From the NCBI GenBank assembly GCA_016874735.1, contig VGTI01000015.1, forward strand, positions 1 to 64,000: a DNA stretch of 64,000 bases, read 5' to 3'. The position numbers were made by a program, and so were the translations under genes. This document shows positions 7,786 to 16,236 of this stretch, one piece after another. The notes under the pieces are model-generated. The model worked only from the letters and a program-made list of their open reading frames with translations, ran no database searches and had not been told where the DNA came from. The DNA is from Deltaproteobacteria bacterium. GTDB lineage: Bacteria > Bdellovibrionota_B > Oligoflexia > Oligoflexales > CAIYRB01. The first letter of the stretch is position 1, and each line of letters starts with the position of its first letter.

Positions 7786-8646
7786 ATGCACCAAGTGATC
7801 AAACAGATGCTGAGTCGCTATGACTGCAGATCCCTACCAGATTACGAAAATGCGCTGAAGGAGATTATCCAGGAGATCGCCTTGCTCGGCATGTGGCGCG
7901 GCAAGTTCTTTGAGAGAGGCGCGTTTTACGGTGGTACAGCTCTACGCGTACTACACGGACTTGACCGTTTCTCTGAGGACCTTGATTTTACGCTGCTACG
8001 GCCTGACGTGACTTTCGACATATCTCAGTATGAGAATTTTCTTAAACGCGAGCTCGAAGCTTTCGGCTTTGAGACTTCGGTTGAGAAGAAATGGAAAGCA
8101 GCAGGAACGAGTGTTGAATCAGCCTTCATCAAGGCCAACACGCTCATTCATCTACTAAAGATCAAGACCAGCCTCGTGACCCACAAGGATCACACGCTCA
8201 AAATCAAGATCGAAGTAGACACGACACCTCCCGGTTCCATGCCGACCACCGTGATTGAGCATTATAGTCCGATCCCCTACTCCATTAAGACACTGCCACT
8301 GCCAACCCTGTTCGCAGGCAAAATCGTCGCCATGCTGTTTAGGCCTTACAAATTTAATACCAAGGGACGGGATTTTTACGACTTCCTTTGGTACGTCAGT
8401 CGTGGCGTCCTCGTGGATGTACCTCATTTAAAGGCGTGCCTCCTGCAATTAGCTAAGTGGCCGGAGGATCAAGATTTGACGATGAATGATGTCGCTGCGT
8501 TATTGCACAAGCGCCTAGAAAACCTTGACCTTGATCGAGCCAAGGATGATGTTTTGCCGTTTGTCCGCGATCGACAATCAGTGGAGGCCTGGCAAAAAAG
8601 CTTGTTTACCACTGCGGTAAATCGCCTTGAAGGCTTACCTCGTTAA
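7786..8646 (+). CDS. abiEii: AbiEii-type nucleotidyltransferase toxin
   Basis: A 286-aa member of the AbiEii family of DNA polymerase beta-like nucleotidyltransferases. Residues 48-70 hold YGGTALRVLHGLDRFSEDLD, which contains the GG[ST] motif of the nucleotide site and the metal-binding SEDLD. The later GKIVAMLF and KGRDFYDFLWY motifs are also characteristic. Toxins of this family (AbiEii, MenT) block translation; MenT enzymes add nucleotides to tRNA acceptor ends (family knowledge, not shown here). The AbiE systems known from lactococci stop phage growth, so this pair is a candidate defence module. It is flanked by a tail-to-tail region and lies far from other mobile genes. Confidence 0.88.
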   Translation: MHQVIKQMLSRYDCRSLPDYENALKEIIQEIALLGMWRGKFFERGAFYGGTALRVLHGLDRFSEDLDFTLLRPDVTFDISQYENFLKRELEAFGFETSVEKKWKAAGTSVESAFIKANTLIHLLKIKTSLVTHKDHTLKIKIEVDTTPPGSMPTTVIEHYSPIPYSIKTLPLPTLFAGKIVAMLFRPYKFNTKGRDFYDFLWYVSRGVLVDVPHLKACLLQLAKWPEDQDLTMNDVAALLHKRLENLDLDRAKDDVLPFVRDRQSVEAWQKSLFTTAVNRLEGLPR

Positions 8647-9003
8647 AGGCATTGGTAACAAATCTAAACCAACAAACTAACCTAGCCGCGCAAACTGTTA
8701 CCACAACGGGCCCGCCGCTCCCTCCACCAATTACATGCATATTCCCGGGATGCAGTGATAACAGGCACTTTCACGGCAATGCACGCGTCCCAATCCTTGA
8801 CCCAGTCGTTGGCACGATGATTGCTAAGACCATCTTCAGAGCCGGGCGATGTCCCAAATCACCGCGAGACGTCTTACCAAAGACCCTCTGGAGTCTAGCT
8901 CCAGTGAGTCCTGCATCTGATCCGCATCCTTGACCTCTCTTCACATCGCCAAGTTGGGTAGCCCGGGGGTAGCCCCCCCGGGAGCAACCTCACTCAGCCA
9001 GGC
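8647..9003. other. intergenic region between abiEii and the crt operon end
   Basis: No supported gene. Short open frames here lack ribosome binding sites and recognisable sequence. The only clear structure is the GC hairpin at 8962-8982. Confidence 0.5.
8962..8982. terminator. GC-rich hairpin downstream of the crt operon
   Basis: CCCGGGGG and CCCCCGGG form a perfect 8-bp GC-only stem with a 5-base loop, about 20 bases past the last crt-operon gene. There is no T-tract on either strand, so it may be a pause or 3'-end-stabilising structure rather than a classical terminator. Confidence 0.4.
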
Positions 9004-9633
9004 TCAAGCGGCGAGTGCGATGATCTTATCGATGGTCTCGGTGACGCCGGGGTATCCCGCGTTAAACCATTGCCACCATGCCGACACCATAACGACGTGC
9101 CCGACGATGGCGACAAAGTGCGCCCACATCTCGACGCGGTCCAGTTTCTGGGTCAGGTAGCGATGCCAGTGCATGGCTTCATCGAGCGCGCTGTAAAAAA
9201 ATGAGAGGATCGTGAAACCCAAGGCCACCATGGAAAACACCTGGGGGTGCTGATAGCAGAGGCAGAGAAAGACGATGCTAGGCACAGCCGTTGCCACGAT
9301 CATTTGATGCACGTAGGCCTCGCCCCGCCTGAGCTGCGACTTGTAGATGGTGCGATGGCCGATGTCATCGACCGCTAATGAGGCGGCGAAGAGAAAGTTA
9401 CCGACGGGCACCCACCACACATAGCCTGGCCAGTCGACACCGTTCACGTACCCAAAGACGGTGAACGACACGGTCGCAATGAGTAAGCCAAAGATGGTCG
9501 ACATCCAGCTCAGATATCGCAGCCAATCGGTGGGCTTAAACGAGCCTATGTTGGCGAGATACTGCCAAATCTCACGCAAGACACCGGCGCCACGATGAGT
9601 CGTATCGCTCTCAGTTAAGACCCGCGTTGTCAT
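9004..9633 (-). CDS. membrane protein with His/Asp/Glu motifs, coupled to crtB
   Basis: 209 aa from the ATG at 9633 (GGAGG, 5 bases upstream); this ATG overlaps the crtB stop as ATGA, so translation is coupled. Several hydrophobic segments are visible (about 43-62, 74-88, 112-127, 133-148, 172-187). Conserved-looking charged residues lie at or near helix ends: D90-x2-H93, E105-x3-H109, then E152-x2-H155, E168-x3-H172. The same spacing thus occurs twice, which looks like two half-sites of a metal centre. The gene is not recognisably CrtZ, CrtW or any named family. Its place as the last gene of a beta-carotene operon suggests carotenoid modification, but this is inference. Confidence 0.6.
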   Translation of the reverse strand: MTTRVLTESDTTHRGAGVLREIWQYLANIGSFKPTDWLRYLSWMSTIFGLLIATVSFTVFGYVNGVDWPGYVWWVPVGNFLFAASLAVDDIGHRTIYKSQLRRGEAYVHQMIVATAVPSIVFLCLCYQHPQVFSMVALGFTILSFFYSALDEAMHWHRYLTQKLDRVEMWAHFVAIVGHVVMVSAWWQWFNAGYPGVTETIDKIIALAA

Positions 9634-10604
9634 GAAAACCTCCAAACTGTGCGAATTGGCGCAGGCTGCCAGGTCCTTCCGATCTGGGACCAGCGCTGCG
9701 CAATCACGACCCTAACGGCCTTGGCCACCAGCACTAACTTCCGCCCAAGAGGCACCACGGCCCGGCTTTCCCAGGCGGCAGCACCGCGGTCACGCACCAA
9801 CTGGCCGATCTCAGCATAAATAAACCTAGCAGCACCGGCTGCCAATGCTGCGCGCAAGGGCAGATACCGGAGTCCCGCCTCGCCCGATGCATAGTAGTCG
9901 TCCGCCGCTGCGAGCAGCCTTGCGACCACGCGCGCCACTGCATCGCGTTTAGTGGGGTCACCGACATCCTCGGGACTGAGACCCTCGGCTGCCAGCCAAT
10001 CGTGGGGCAGATAGACGCGCCCCAGCGCAACATCCGTCAACACATCGCGCGCGATATTAGTCAGCTGCATCGCCGCACCAAGGTCGGCGGCATGCTTAAG
10101 CGCCGCTTCGTCACTCACACCAGCTAGATGACTAAACATTAGTCCCACCACTCCCGCCACGCGGTAGCAGTAGAGCCGTAGATCATCGTAGGTCCGGTAC
10201 AACTGACCTGCGACATCCATATCCATACCCGCCAGTAGCTCCTGCGGGTAGTGGTCAGGTATGCGGTAGCACTGCGCCAGCCAGTGGAAGGCTACCATGG
10301 CAAAAGGTGCACCAGCCGCAGGCGTCGTCACAAGATTGCCGTGCATCGCTGCCCAGGTCTCACGACGCAGCTCATCGACCGCGAGGCTACGGCGCTCGAC
10401 GAGTTCCGTTTGATCACCGGCATCGACGGCATCATCACAGTAGCGACACCAAGAATAAAGCACCATCAGACCTTGCCGGAGTCGTGCGCCGGCAAGTCGT
10501 GAGGCTAGGAAAAAACTCAGCGACCCCTTGCGCATGCTTGAGCGACACGCGGCACGCAGAGTCTCATGCAAGGTTGGTGGGTTATTTAAAGTAGGCTCAG
10601 CCAA
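9630..10604 (-). CDS. crtB: phytoene synthase
   Basis: Condenses two geranylgeranyl diphosphates to phytoene. Both Asp-rich motifs of squalene/phytoene synthases are present: YSWCRYCDDAVDAGD and, later, DLGAAMQLTNIARDVLTD, followed by GRVYLPHDWL. The C-terminal half keeps the SGEAGLRYLP segment. The frame is open further upstream (ATG at 10742), but that would overlap crtI by more than 130 bases. I prefer the TTG at 10604, with GGAG 6 bases upstream and directly after the crtI stop, giving 324 aa, normal for CrtB. An ATG at 10535 is another alternative. It lies between crtI and the coupled membrane-protein gene. Confidence 0.9.
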   Translation of the reverse strand: MAEPTLNNPPTLHETLRAACRSSMRKGSLSFFLASRLAGARLRQGLMVLYSWCRYCDDAVDAGDQTELVERRSLAVDELRRETWAAMHGNLVTTPAAGAPFAMVAFHWLAQCYRIPDHYPQELLAGMDMDVAGQLYRTYDDLRLYCYRVAGVVGLMFSHLAGVSDEAALKHAADLGAAMQLTNIARDVLTDVALGRVYLPHDWLAAEGLSPEDVGDPTKRDAVARVVARLLAAADDYYASGEAGLRYLPLRAALAAGAARFIYAEIGQLVRDRGAAAWESRAVVPLGRKLVLVAKAVRVVIAQRWSQIGRTWQPAPIRTVWRFS

Positions 10605-10605
10605 C

Positions 10606-12165
10606 TCAAACTCCAGCGGGTTGTGGTTGCAGCGCCCCTGCCGCCGCCGGTGCTTCCGCACCAAGTATGACGCCAGCCGTAGCCTTTGCCGAGCCAATGA
10701 CGCCTGGGATGCCAGCTCCTGGGTGCGTCCCTGCTCCGACAAAATAAAGCCCCGGCAGCTGCGGATCCGCGTTGTGTACGCGGAAATAAGCGCTCTGCGT
10801 CAGCGTGGGTTCGAGCGAGAAGGCTGACCCCTCGTGAGCAGAGAGCCGCGACTGAAAATCCAGCGGCGTGAAGATTTTGCGCACGGTCAGATCATCGCGC
10901 AGTCCTGGCATATAATGCTCGTCGAGATACGCCATGATGTTATCGGCGAAGCTCTCGCCGTTGCGCTTCCAGTCGAAGGCCCCGTGCCCTAGGTGTGGCA
11001 CCGGCGCCAACACGTAGTACGTGTGTTTACCAGGAGGCGCCAGCGAGTCATCCGTCAAGCTAGGCGCATGCAGGTAGAGCGAAAAGTCGTCACTGACCAC
11101 ACCGCGGTCAAAGATGTCTTTGAGCAGCTCTTGATAACGGCGTCCAAACATCACGTTGTGATGGATCAGATTCGGGTAGGCATTGTTGGTGCCAAAGTAA
11201 ATCAGAAATAGCGACATACTATGGCGCTTAGACTTCAGGCGGCGCGCTTTTTTAGCTGCTGCCGCTTCGTGCCCAAGCAGTTTATCGTAGGTGTGAACGA
11301 CGTCGGCATTACTGACGACGGTGTCAAAGTCTTCTTTGTTACCGCTGGCGTCCATCACACCGCTGATGCGGCCATTTTTGGTCAGGATTTGCTTCACCGG
11401 CGTGCCCAAGCGAATCTCCCCACCAATATCGGTGAACAGCTTGGCCAGTCCGCGCACCAGTGCGTGCGTCCCACCGCGAGGGAAGTAGACGCCCCATTTG
11501 CGCTCAAGCGGGTGGATGAGCGTATAAATCGACGACGCCCGCAGTGGGTTGCCACCGATGAGTAGACTGTTGAACGAAAATGCCTGACGCAAATAATCAC
11601 TTTTGAAGAATTTACTCACCGTTGAGTAAACAGGAACATGCGCATTCAGCCTAATCAGCTGCGGTGCCACCTTGACCATGTCCCAAAAGTTTAGAAAGGG
11701 CACGTGACAGAGCTTCGTGTAGCCTTCGTCAAACACTTCCTGCGCGTAGCGGAAGTAACGCTGATAACCGTTCACGTCCTCGGGCGATAGGCGGCGGATC
11801 TCGCGCATCAGATCTTCTTCGCCAGCGCTATAGTCAAAGGTCGTGCCGTCCTCCCAGAAAAGCCGGTACATCGGGCTCACCGGCATGAGCTCGACGTAGT
11901 TACTCATCGATTTACCGGCGAGTTCGAATAACTCGGTAATGGTGTCGGGAGCTGTCACGACGGTCGGACCGCGGTCGAACACGTGGCCATCTTGGGTGAA
12001 AACGCCGGCGCGCCCACCGAGTTCCGGTAGGGCCTCGTAAATGACAGTCTTCACCCCGGCTGCTGCCAACCGAATCGCGACCGCCAGACCGCCGAAGCCG
12101 CTGCCAACGACAGCTGCTTTTTTAATGGTGTGTGAGGCTCTGGGGGGAGTCAGGTTAGTAGGCAT
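10606..12165 (-). CDS. crtI: phytoene desaturase (lycopene-forming)
   Basis: FAD-dependent desaturase that converts phytoene to lycopene or a related product. The N-terminal dinucleotide fold is clear (AVVGSGFGGLAVAIRLAAAG, then E-ALPELGGRAG), as is HVFDRGPTVVTAPD. The C-terminal signature LYFVGAGTHPGAGIPGVIGSAK is intact. The 519-aa length fits the CrtI family. The first 11 bases overlap the end of crtE. The number of desaturation steps cannot be told from sequence, but a lycopene cyclase in the same operon implies lycopene as the product. Confidence 0.93.
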   Translation of the reverse strand: MPTNLTPPRASHTIKKAAVVGSGFGGLAVAIRLAAAGVKTVIYEALPELGGRAGVFTQDGHVFDRGPTVVTAPDTITELFELAGKSMSNYVELMPVSPMYRLFWEDGTTFDYSAGEEDLMREIRRLSPEDVNGYQRYFRYAQEVFDEGYTKLCHVPFLNFWDMVKVAPQLIRLNAHVPVYSTVSKFFKSDYLRQAFSFNSLLIGGNPLRASSIYTLIHPLERKWGVYFPRGGTHALVRGLAKLFTDIGGEIRLGTPVKQILTKNGRISGVMDASGNKEDFDTVVSNADVVHTYDKLLGHEAAAAKKARRLKSKRHSMSLFLIYFGTNNAYPNLIHHNVMFGRRYQELLKDIFDRGVVSDDFSLYLHAPSLTDDSLAPPGKHTYYVLAPVPHLGHGAFDWKRNGESFADNIMAYLDEHYMPGLRDDLTVRKIFTPLDFQSRLSAHEGSAFSLEPTLTQSAYFRVHNADPQLPGLYFVGAGTHPGAGIPGVIGSAKATAGVILGAEAPAAAGALQPQPAGV

Positions 12166-13159
12166 CGATCAGCTCCTCAGTAAGATCGCGAAGCCGCGTG
12201 AGTGCTGCTTCGCTCTGCTCTATTGCATAAGGCGCAAGTGCCTGCGCCAGGGTATCAATAGCAAGTCGCATGGCTTTATTGAGACGCACGGTGGCGTCGG
12301 CGACAAAGCCGCGCTCTTCCAGCCAGGTAATCAGTGGGGCTGCATCGTCCTCTACACGCAGCGCCGCCGCGCGGAACACGGCATAATCATCATCCGTACT
12401 GCGTGCCGCCGCCATGGCCCAAACTGCTGTCGGTTTACGAAGGCGCAGATCTTCGAAGCGCTTACTGGGGTCGCGCCGCCCGACAACATTGCCGATATCA
12501 TCGCAGTACTGCAGTGTCTTACCAAAGGCCATACCAAACGTAGCGAGGGCCTCCTCGCGCGCGCTATCGGCACCAGCCACGATAGCTCCCACGCGCATGG
12601 CCAGGGCCGTAATCGTGCCCGTCTTCCATTCAATGACGGCGTCGCAGAAGGCAGGTACTTCCTGACGTCCCAGCGTGTCGACCTTGACCGTGATGTCGAG
12701 AGCTTGGCCGTAGTGTGCGGCTTCCACTGCCTGGTAATAAGCAGACAGCAAGCGGTGACGCGCATCTACTGGCAGCGGTAGCGTATCTAAGATGCGCATA
12801 GGTCGAAAATAAAGCCAATTACCCGCACACAAAGCGGTGGGCAATCCATAGATAGTGTGCAGGCTTGGACCACCGCGCCGCTGCTTGCTACCGTCCTGGA
12901 CATCATCGACAATCAGCGAACCGGTATGTAATTGCTCGAGTGCGGCTGCGGCACGTTCGATCAAGGGGCGTCCAGCATTGTCACCACCAGCAAGGTCATA
13001 AGCCAGGCCTACGAGACGGGCCCGCATATGCTTGCTGGGTCGCGCCATGAGCATGCGCGCGGGCTCCACGAGACGACGCTCGAGTTGGTCGGCCACCGGA
13101 CTGCCAGCGCCACCCAGTAGCTCGTCGAGTTCTGCAACACTTGGTAAACAATTATCCAT
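12155..13159 (-). CDS. crtE: geranylgeranyl diphosphate synthase (polyprenyl synthetase)
   Basis: Prenyl-chain elongating enzyme supplying GGPP for carotenoids. The first Asp-rich motif is present as IVDDVQDGSKQRRGGPSLH. The second reads QYCDDIGN, i.e. DDxxN instead of the usual DDxxD, a substitution at a Mg-diphosphate ligand that is worth noting. The GQALDI segment and KPTAVWAMA (K near the second substrate) are in place. 334 aa is in the normal range. The ATG follows the crtY stop codon directly. Its role as GGPP synthase rests on operon context; a farnesyl or longer-chain product is not excluded. Confidence 0.85.
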   Translation of the reverse strand: MDNCLPSVAELDELLGGAGSPVADQLERRLVEPARMLMARPSKHMRARLVGLAYDLAGGDNAGRPLIERAAAALEQLHTGSLIVDDVQDGSKQRRGGPSLHTIYGLPTALCAGNWLYFRPMRILDTLPLPVDARHRLLSAYYQAVEAAHYGQALDITVKVDTLGRQEVPAFCDAVIEWKTGTITALAMRVGAIVAGADSAREEALATFGMAFGKTLQYCDDIGNVVGRRDPSKRFEDLRLRKPTAVWAMAAARSTDDDYAVFRAAALRVEDDAAPLITWLEERGFVADATVRLNKAMRLAIDTLAQALAPYAIEQSEAALTRLRDLTEELIDAY

Positions 13160-14341
13160 TTACAAGCCCCTTTCTGCAGACACAGACTTCAGAAAAAAGG
13201 CTCGCGCCCCCTCTGCTACCGGCACGGGGGGAGGTCCAGAAAGCAGACGCAAGCAATCGATGGCACTGAGCTGACCGCTATAAAAGCGCGCGATTAACTC
13301 AGGATCGCGGCGGTAAAATTTCGCCATGACATGGCGCCGCCCTGACGGTGCGGCTGCCTTGAAAAACATACTATTGAGACGGCGGCAAAAATCACCCTGA
13401 CGCCACACTTGACGGGCGCGTCGCGCAGCCGCTTGCGCCAAGGCCTTACCGGTGCGGCGCCCTACCCCGTCGGGCCCGCTGAGCCATTCCGCAAATCGCA
13501 CGGCCTCGGGCATCGAGTAACCGGTCGTCGGATGAAAGAGCCCGGCCCGTACGCCTGAATGAAGATTGGTGCGTGTGAGTGTTGGTGCTGCGGCACCATA
13601 TAGCGGCAGCGGCAATGAGCCACGCTCCTCACCGATTACGGTGAATGCACCGAGACCAAGAGCCTCCGCGTAACTTAAGATGTCAGCACGCGCGCCAGCG
13701 TCATCAACGGCAGCCGTATCACTGTAGCAAGTATCTTCGATCAGTAGCTCGTGCTCGCTCCACGGCAGGATATAAAAGAACCGATAACCGTCACGCTGAT
13801 CCACGGTCGCATCCATCAGCATCGGACGCTTGATGCCGTGGCGCTTGTCGGTACGGAGAAACAAACCAAAAAATTTTTGGTAGGCACAAGGTGCGCAATG
13901 GGAACTATCCACCGCGGCAAAGCCGCGGCCATCGACGACACACCCCGCGTTAATGCGTTCACCACTCGCCAAGATCACGTGGTCACCGTGAACCTCCGCT
14001 ACTGGAGTGGAGGTCCTAACGCGACGGCGCAGGAGGTGCGTCAATTTGGCGTGAAAGTCTGCTGATCGCAGCGCGTGATAACGCCCCGTAAGCGTGCGGC
14101 TATAGTCCGGAAACCGCACGTCATAGCCCTGCCAACTGGCCGTTGCCAGCGCCGTCACCCAGTCACTGGCCGCGGTTACATCACTATCGTGCCAGCACCA
14201 TGTATGCTCCCCACCTAGAGTCGGCCCAGCCTCCAGCACGACGATCGGTAAATCTGGACGCCGCATGGTAAGACGCAAGGCCGCTAGACCATTCGCCAAA
14301 CCGCCACCAACAAATACGACGGATTTAGCCTCAACTTGCAC
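13160..14341 (-). CDS. crtY: lycopene beta-cyclase, CrtY type
   Basis: Flavoprotein that cyclises lycopene to beta-carotene. Diagnostic CrtY segments are all visible: VFVGGGLANGLAALRL, GGEHTWCWH, YQKFFGLFLR, MLMDATVDQRDGYRFFY, LLIEDTCY, HPTTGYSMPEAV, and the C-terminal FYRRDPELIARFYSGQLSAID. The start is the GTG at 14341 with GGAGG upstream. It is the first gene of the operon crtY-crtE-crtI-crtB-membrane protein. The operon lacks recognisable crtZ or crtW, so beta-carotene is the predicted end product unless the last gene modifies it. Confidence 0.93.
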   Translation of the reverse strand: MQVEAKSVVFVGGGLANGLAALRLTMRRPDLPIVVLEAGPTLGGEHTWCWHDSDVTAASDWVTALATASWQGYDVRFPDYSRTLTGRYHALRSADFHAKLTHLLRRRVRTSTPVAEVHGDHVILASGERINAGCVVDGRGFAAVDSSHCAPCAYQKFFGLFLRTDKRHGIKRPMLMDATVDQRDGYRFFYILPWSEHELLIEDTCYSDTAAVDDAGARADILSYAEALGLGAFTVIGEERGSLPLPLYGAAAPTLTRTNLHSGVRAGLFHPTTGYSMPEAVRFAEWLSGPDGVGRRTGKALAQAAARRARQVWRQGDFCRRLNSMFFKAAAPSGRRHVMAKFYRRDPELIARFYSGQLSAIDCLRLLSGPPPVPVAEGARAFFLKSVSAERGL

Positions 14342-14400
14342 GTGGGGAGCCTCCTAGTAGGCCTACCCTAAACGATCGACGCCCAAGCCTCAACGGCGAC

Positions 14401-14430
14401 TTTACAGATCAGCCGCGCGAGCCGTAAAAT
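14401..14430 (+). promoter_or_regulatory. candidate sigma70-type promoter of the hydrolase gene
   Basis: TTTACA (14401-14406) and TAAAAT (14425-14430) are each one mismatch from consensus, 18 bases apart, 28 bases before the GTG start. The same 116-base gap must also hold the crt operon promoter on the other strand. Confidence 0.45.
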
Positions 14431-14457
14431 TTAGGTATCCGCTACATAGGAGGTTTT

Positions 14458-15525
14458 GTGCCCCTCCCCGATCTGCGCGTGTTTGGACGCATCGTCCTGA
14501 CATCGTTACTAGTCCCTATTGCGATCACCGCTCTGCCCAATCGCCAGGCTGCCGCCTTGCCGGAGGCAGAATTTCAAACTGGATTTGAAACGCAGGCGTT
14601 GCCGCTGGTTGAACGCACGCGGCTGCAGTTTTTTCGCGCCGCCGACGGCACCAAGATCGCCTATCGCAGTTTTCCCGCCACTGACGGCACGCCGGCTCGC
14701 GGAACCGTGGTGTTCGTACATGGCTACAGTGAATCCATGCTTAAGCATGCCGAGATCATTTACGACCTGACCCAAGCTGGCTACAACCTCTATGCCCTTG
14801 ATCTGCGCGGCATGGGGGAATCGCAACGTCTACTTGACGAGCGCCAGATCGGCCATGTCGAAAAGTTCAGCGACTACGTGACGGACCTCAAGCAGTTTGT
14901 CACCAACGTCGTCGTCCCGGCCTCTGGACGTCCGCTCTTTCTGCTTGCGCATTCTCTCGGCGGCATGGTCAGCACGGACATGCTAGCCGACGGTACCAGC
15001 CCTTTTACAGCCGTAGCCTACAGTGCACCGATGTTTGGCATCAGGACTCGCGGGTTCCCGCCGTGGCTGGTGAGCACGGTGATTGGTTTCAACGTCTGGC
15101 GCGGCAAGGGCAGTGCGTTTCGGCCTGGCGGTGGCTTGATGGATCCGAGCAAGGAGGACGGCAGCAAAAGTTCCGTTACCCATAGTGCTGCGCGCGCCAA
15201 CGCGACCCTCGCCCTCTACAAGAAGAGACCAGATCTGACCATTGGCGGTCAGAGCAACAAATGGATGGCTGAAGCCATAGCTGCCACGAGCCGCGCCACC
15301 CGGCTAGCGCGCAAGATCAGCGTCCCCATCAGGATATTCCAAGCTGAGGAAGACGCTATCGTGACGGCCGAGGGCCAGCAGGAATTTTGCGCGGCCGCAC
15401 CCCACTGCGAACTACGCATCGTTGCAGGCGCCCGCCATGAAATCTTACAAGAAAGCGACTCCATGCGGACACCCGTGATCGGTGAGATCCTCAACTTTTT
15501 CCAACCACAACCGCTCGTCAATTAA
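14458..15525 (+). CDS. exported alpha/beta hydrolase (lysophospholipase-like)
   Basis: 355 aa, from a GTG with AGGAGG 4 bases upstream. An N-terminal hydrophobic signal (IVLTSLLVPIAITALP) precedes a serine-hydrolase domain of the monoacylglycerol lipase/PldB type. The oxyanion region is VVFVHGYSES, with DLRGMGES after it. The nucleophile elbow is AHSLGG with Ser as nucleophile, a late EEDAIV carries the likely Asp, and GARHEILQE the catalytic His. The substrate is probably a lysophospholipid or monoglyceride at the envelope, but this is inferred from family only. It is divergent from the crt operon and convergent with the DJ-1 gene. Confidence 0.85.
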   Translation: MPLPDLRVFGRIVLTSLLVPIAITALPNRQAAALPEAEFQTGFETQALPLVERTRLQFFRAADGTKIAYRSFPATDGTPARGTVVFVHGYSESMLKHAEIIYDLTQAGYNLYALDLRGMGESQRLLDERQIGHVEKFSDYVTDLKQFVTNVVVPASGRPLFLLAHSLGGMVSTDMLADGTSPFTAVAYSAPMFGIRTRGFPPWLVSTVIGFNVWRGKGSAFRPGGGLMDPSKEDGSKSSVTHSAARANATLALYKKRPDLTIGGQSNKWMAEAIAATSRATRLARKISVPIRIFQAEEDAIVTAEGQQEFCAAAPHCELRIVAGARHEILQESDSMRTPVIGEILNFFQPQPLVN

Positions 15526-15540
15526 GCGGAAGCTGTCGGC

Positions 15541-16092
15541 TCAGGTCCACAGCAAGCCCTTGGCTAACTCGTCCGCGACGACCTTGCCGCGCAGCAGTTC
15601 GACGAGCTTCAGCGCGAATGGGACGGCACTACCGGGACCATTACCGGTTACCAACTTACCATCGACCACAACTTTGTCCTTGCTGACGCTAGCCCCTTCG
15701 AGCTTGGTCTCAAATCCAGGATAACAGGTCGCGCGCTTGCCACCGAGTACACCAGCTGCGGCGAGCACCATCGGTGCAGCGCAGATGGCAGCCACGTACC
15801 CCCCCGAGCGATCGACCGACCGCACGAGGTCAAGCACGCGACGGTCCTCAGCCAAGTTACTACTGCCCGGCATGCCTCCGGGGAGCACCACCATGGCGCA
15901 CCTGGACGCATCGACAGAGTCCAGACTCTGGTCGGCCTTCACCGTCAGACGGTGAGCCCCGGTCACATCGGGATCCCGGAGATAGCAGGTCTTTACTGCC
16001 AGGTCGGCGCGACGCAAGACGTCGATGATAGTAACGGCTTCGATCTCTTCAAACCCCTCAGCCAAGGGGACCAAAACTGTTTGTGTCGTCAT
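15541..16092 (-). CDS. DJ-1/PfpI family protein
   Basis: 183 aa from the ATG at 16092, which has GGAGG 6 bases upstream. The conserved glutamate region GFEEIEAVTIIDVLRRA and the nucleophile elbow AAICAAPMVLA with the reactive Cys mark the DJ-1/YajL/ThiJ branch. MVVLPGGMPGSSNL and RATCYPGFE are also family features. Members act as protein/nucleotide deglycases or oxidative-stress chaperones; which applies here is not known. It is a single gene, convergent with the hydrolase. Confidence 0.9.
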   Translation of the reverse strand: MTTQTVLVPLAEGFEEIEAVTIIDVLRRADLAVKTCYLRDPDVTGAHRLTVKADQSLDSVDASRCAMVVLPGGMPGSSNLAEDRRVLDLVRSVDRSGGYVAAICAAPMVLAAAGVLGGKRATCYPGFETKLEGASVSKDKVVVDGKLVTGNGPGSAVPFALKLVELLRGKVVADELAKGLLWT

Positions 16093-16236
16093 TGCCAATC
16101 CTCCTTTGGCCGGATCATAAACGGACCACCGCTTTTTGTCTTCAGGCCAAACTCGTGTAAGCTGGAATTGGAACACATCAGTTCGCGAACCTATAAGTTC
16201 AACCCACCGCAATCTAATCCCAACTTGGAGGCTGCC

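Noticed and set aside
8652-8933. 93-codon open frame after abiEii
   Set aside because: No ribosome binding site, Pro/Thr-rich composition without any motif, and a short overlapping frame beside it; probably non-coding.
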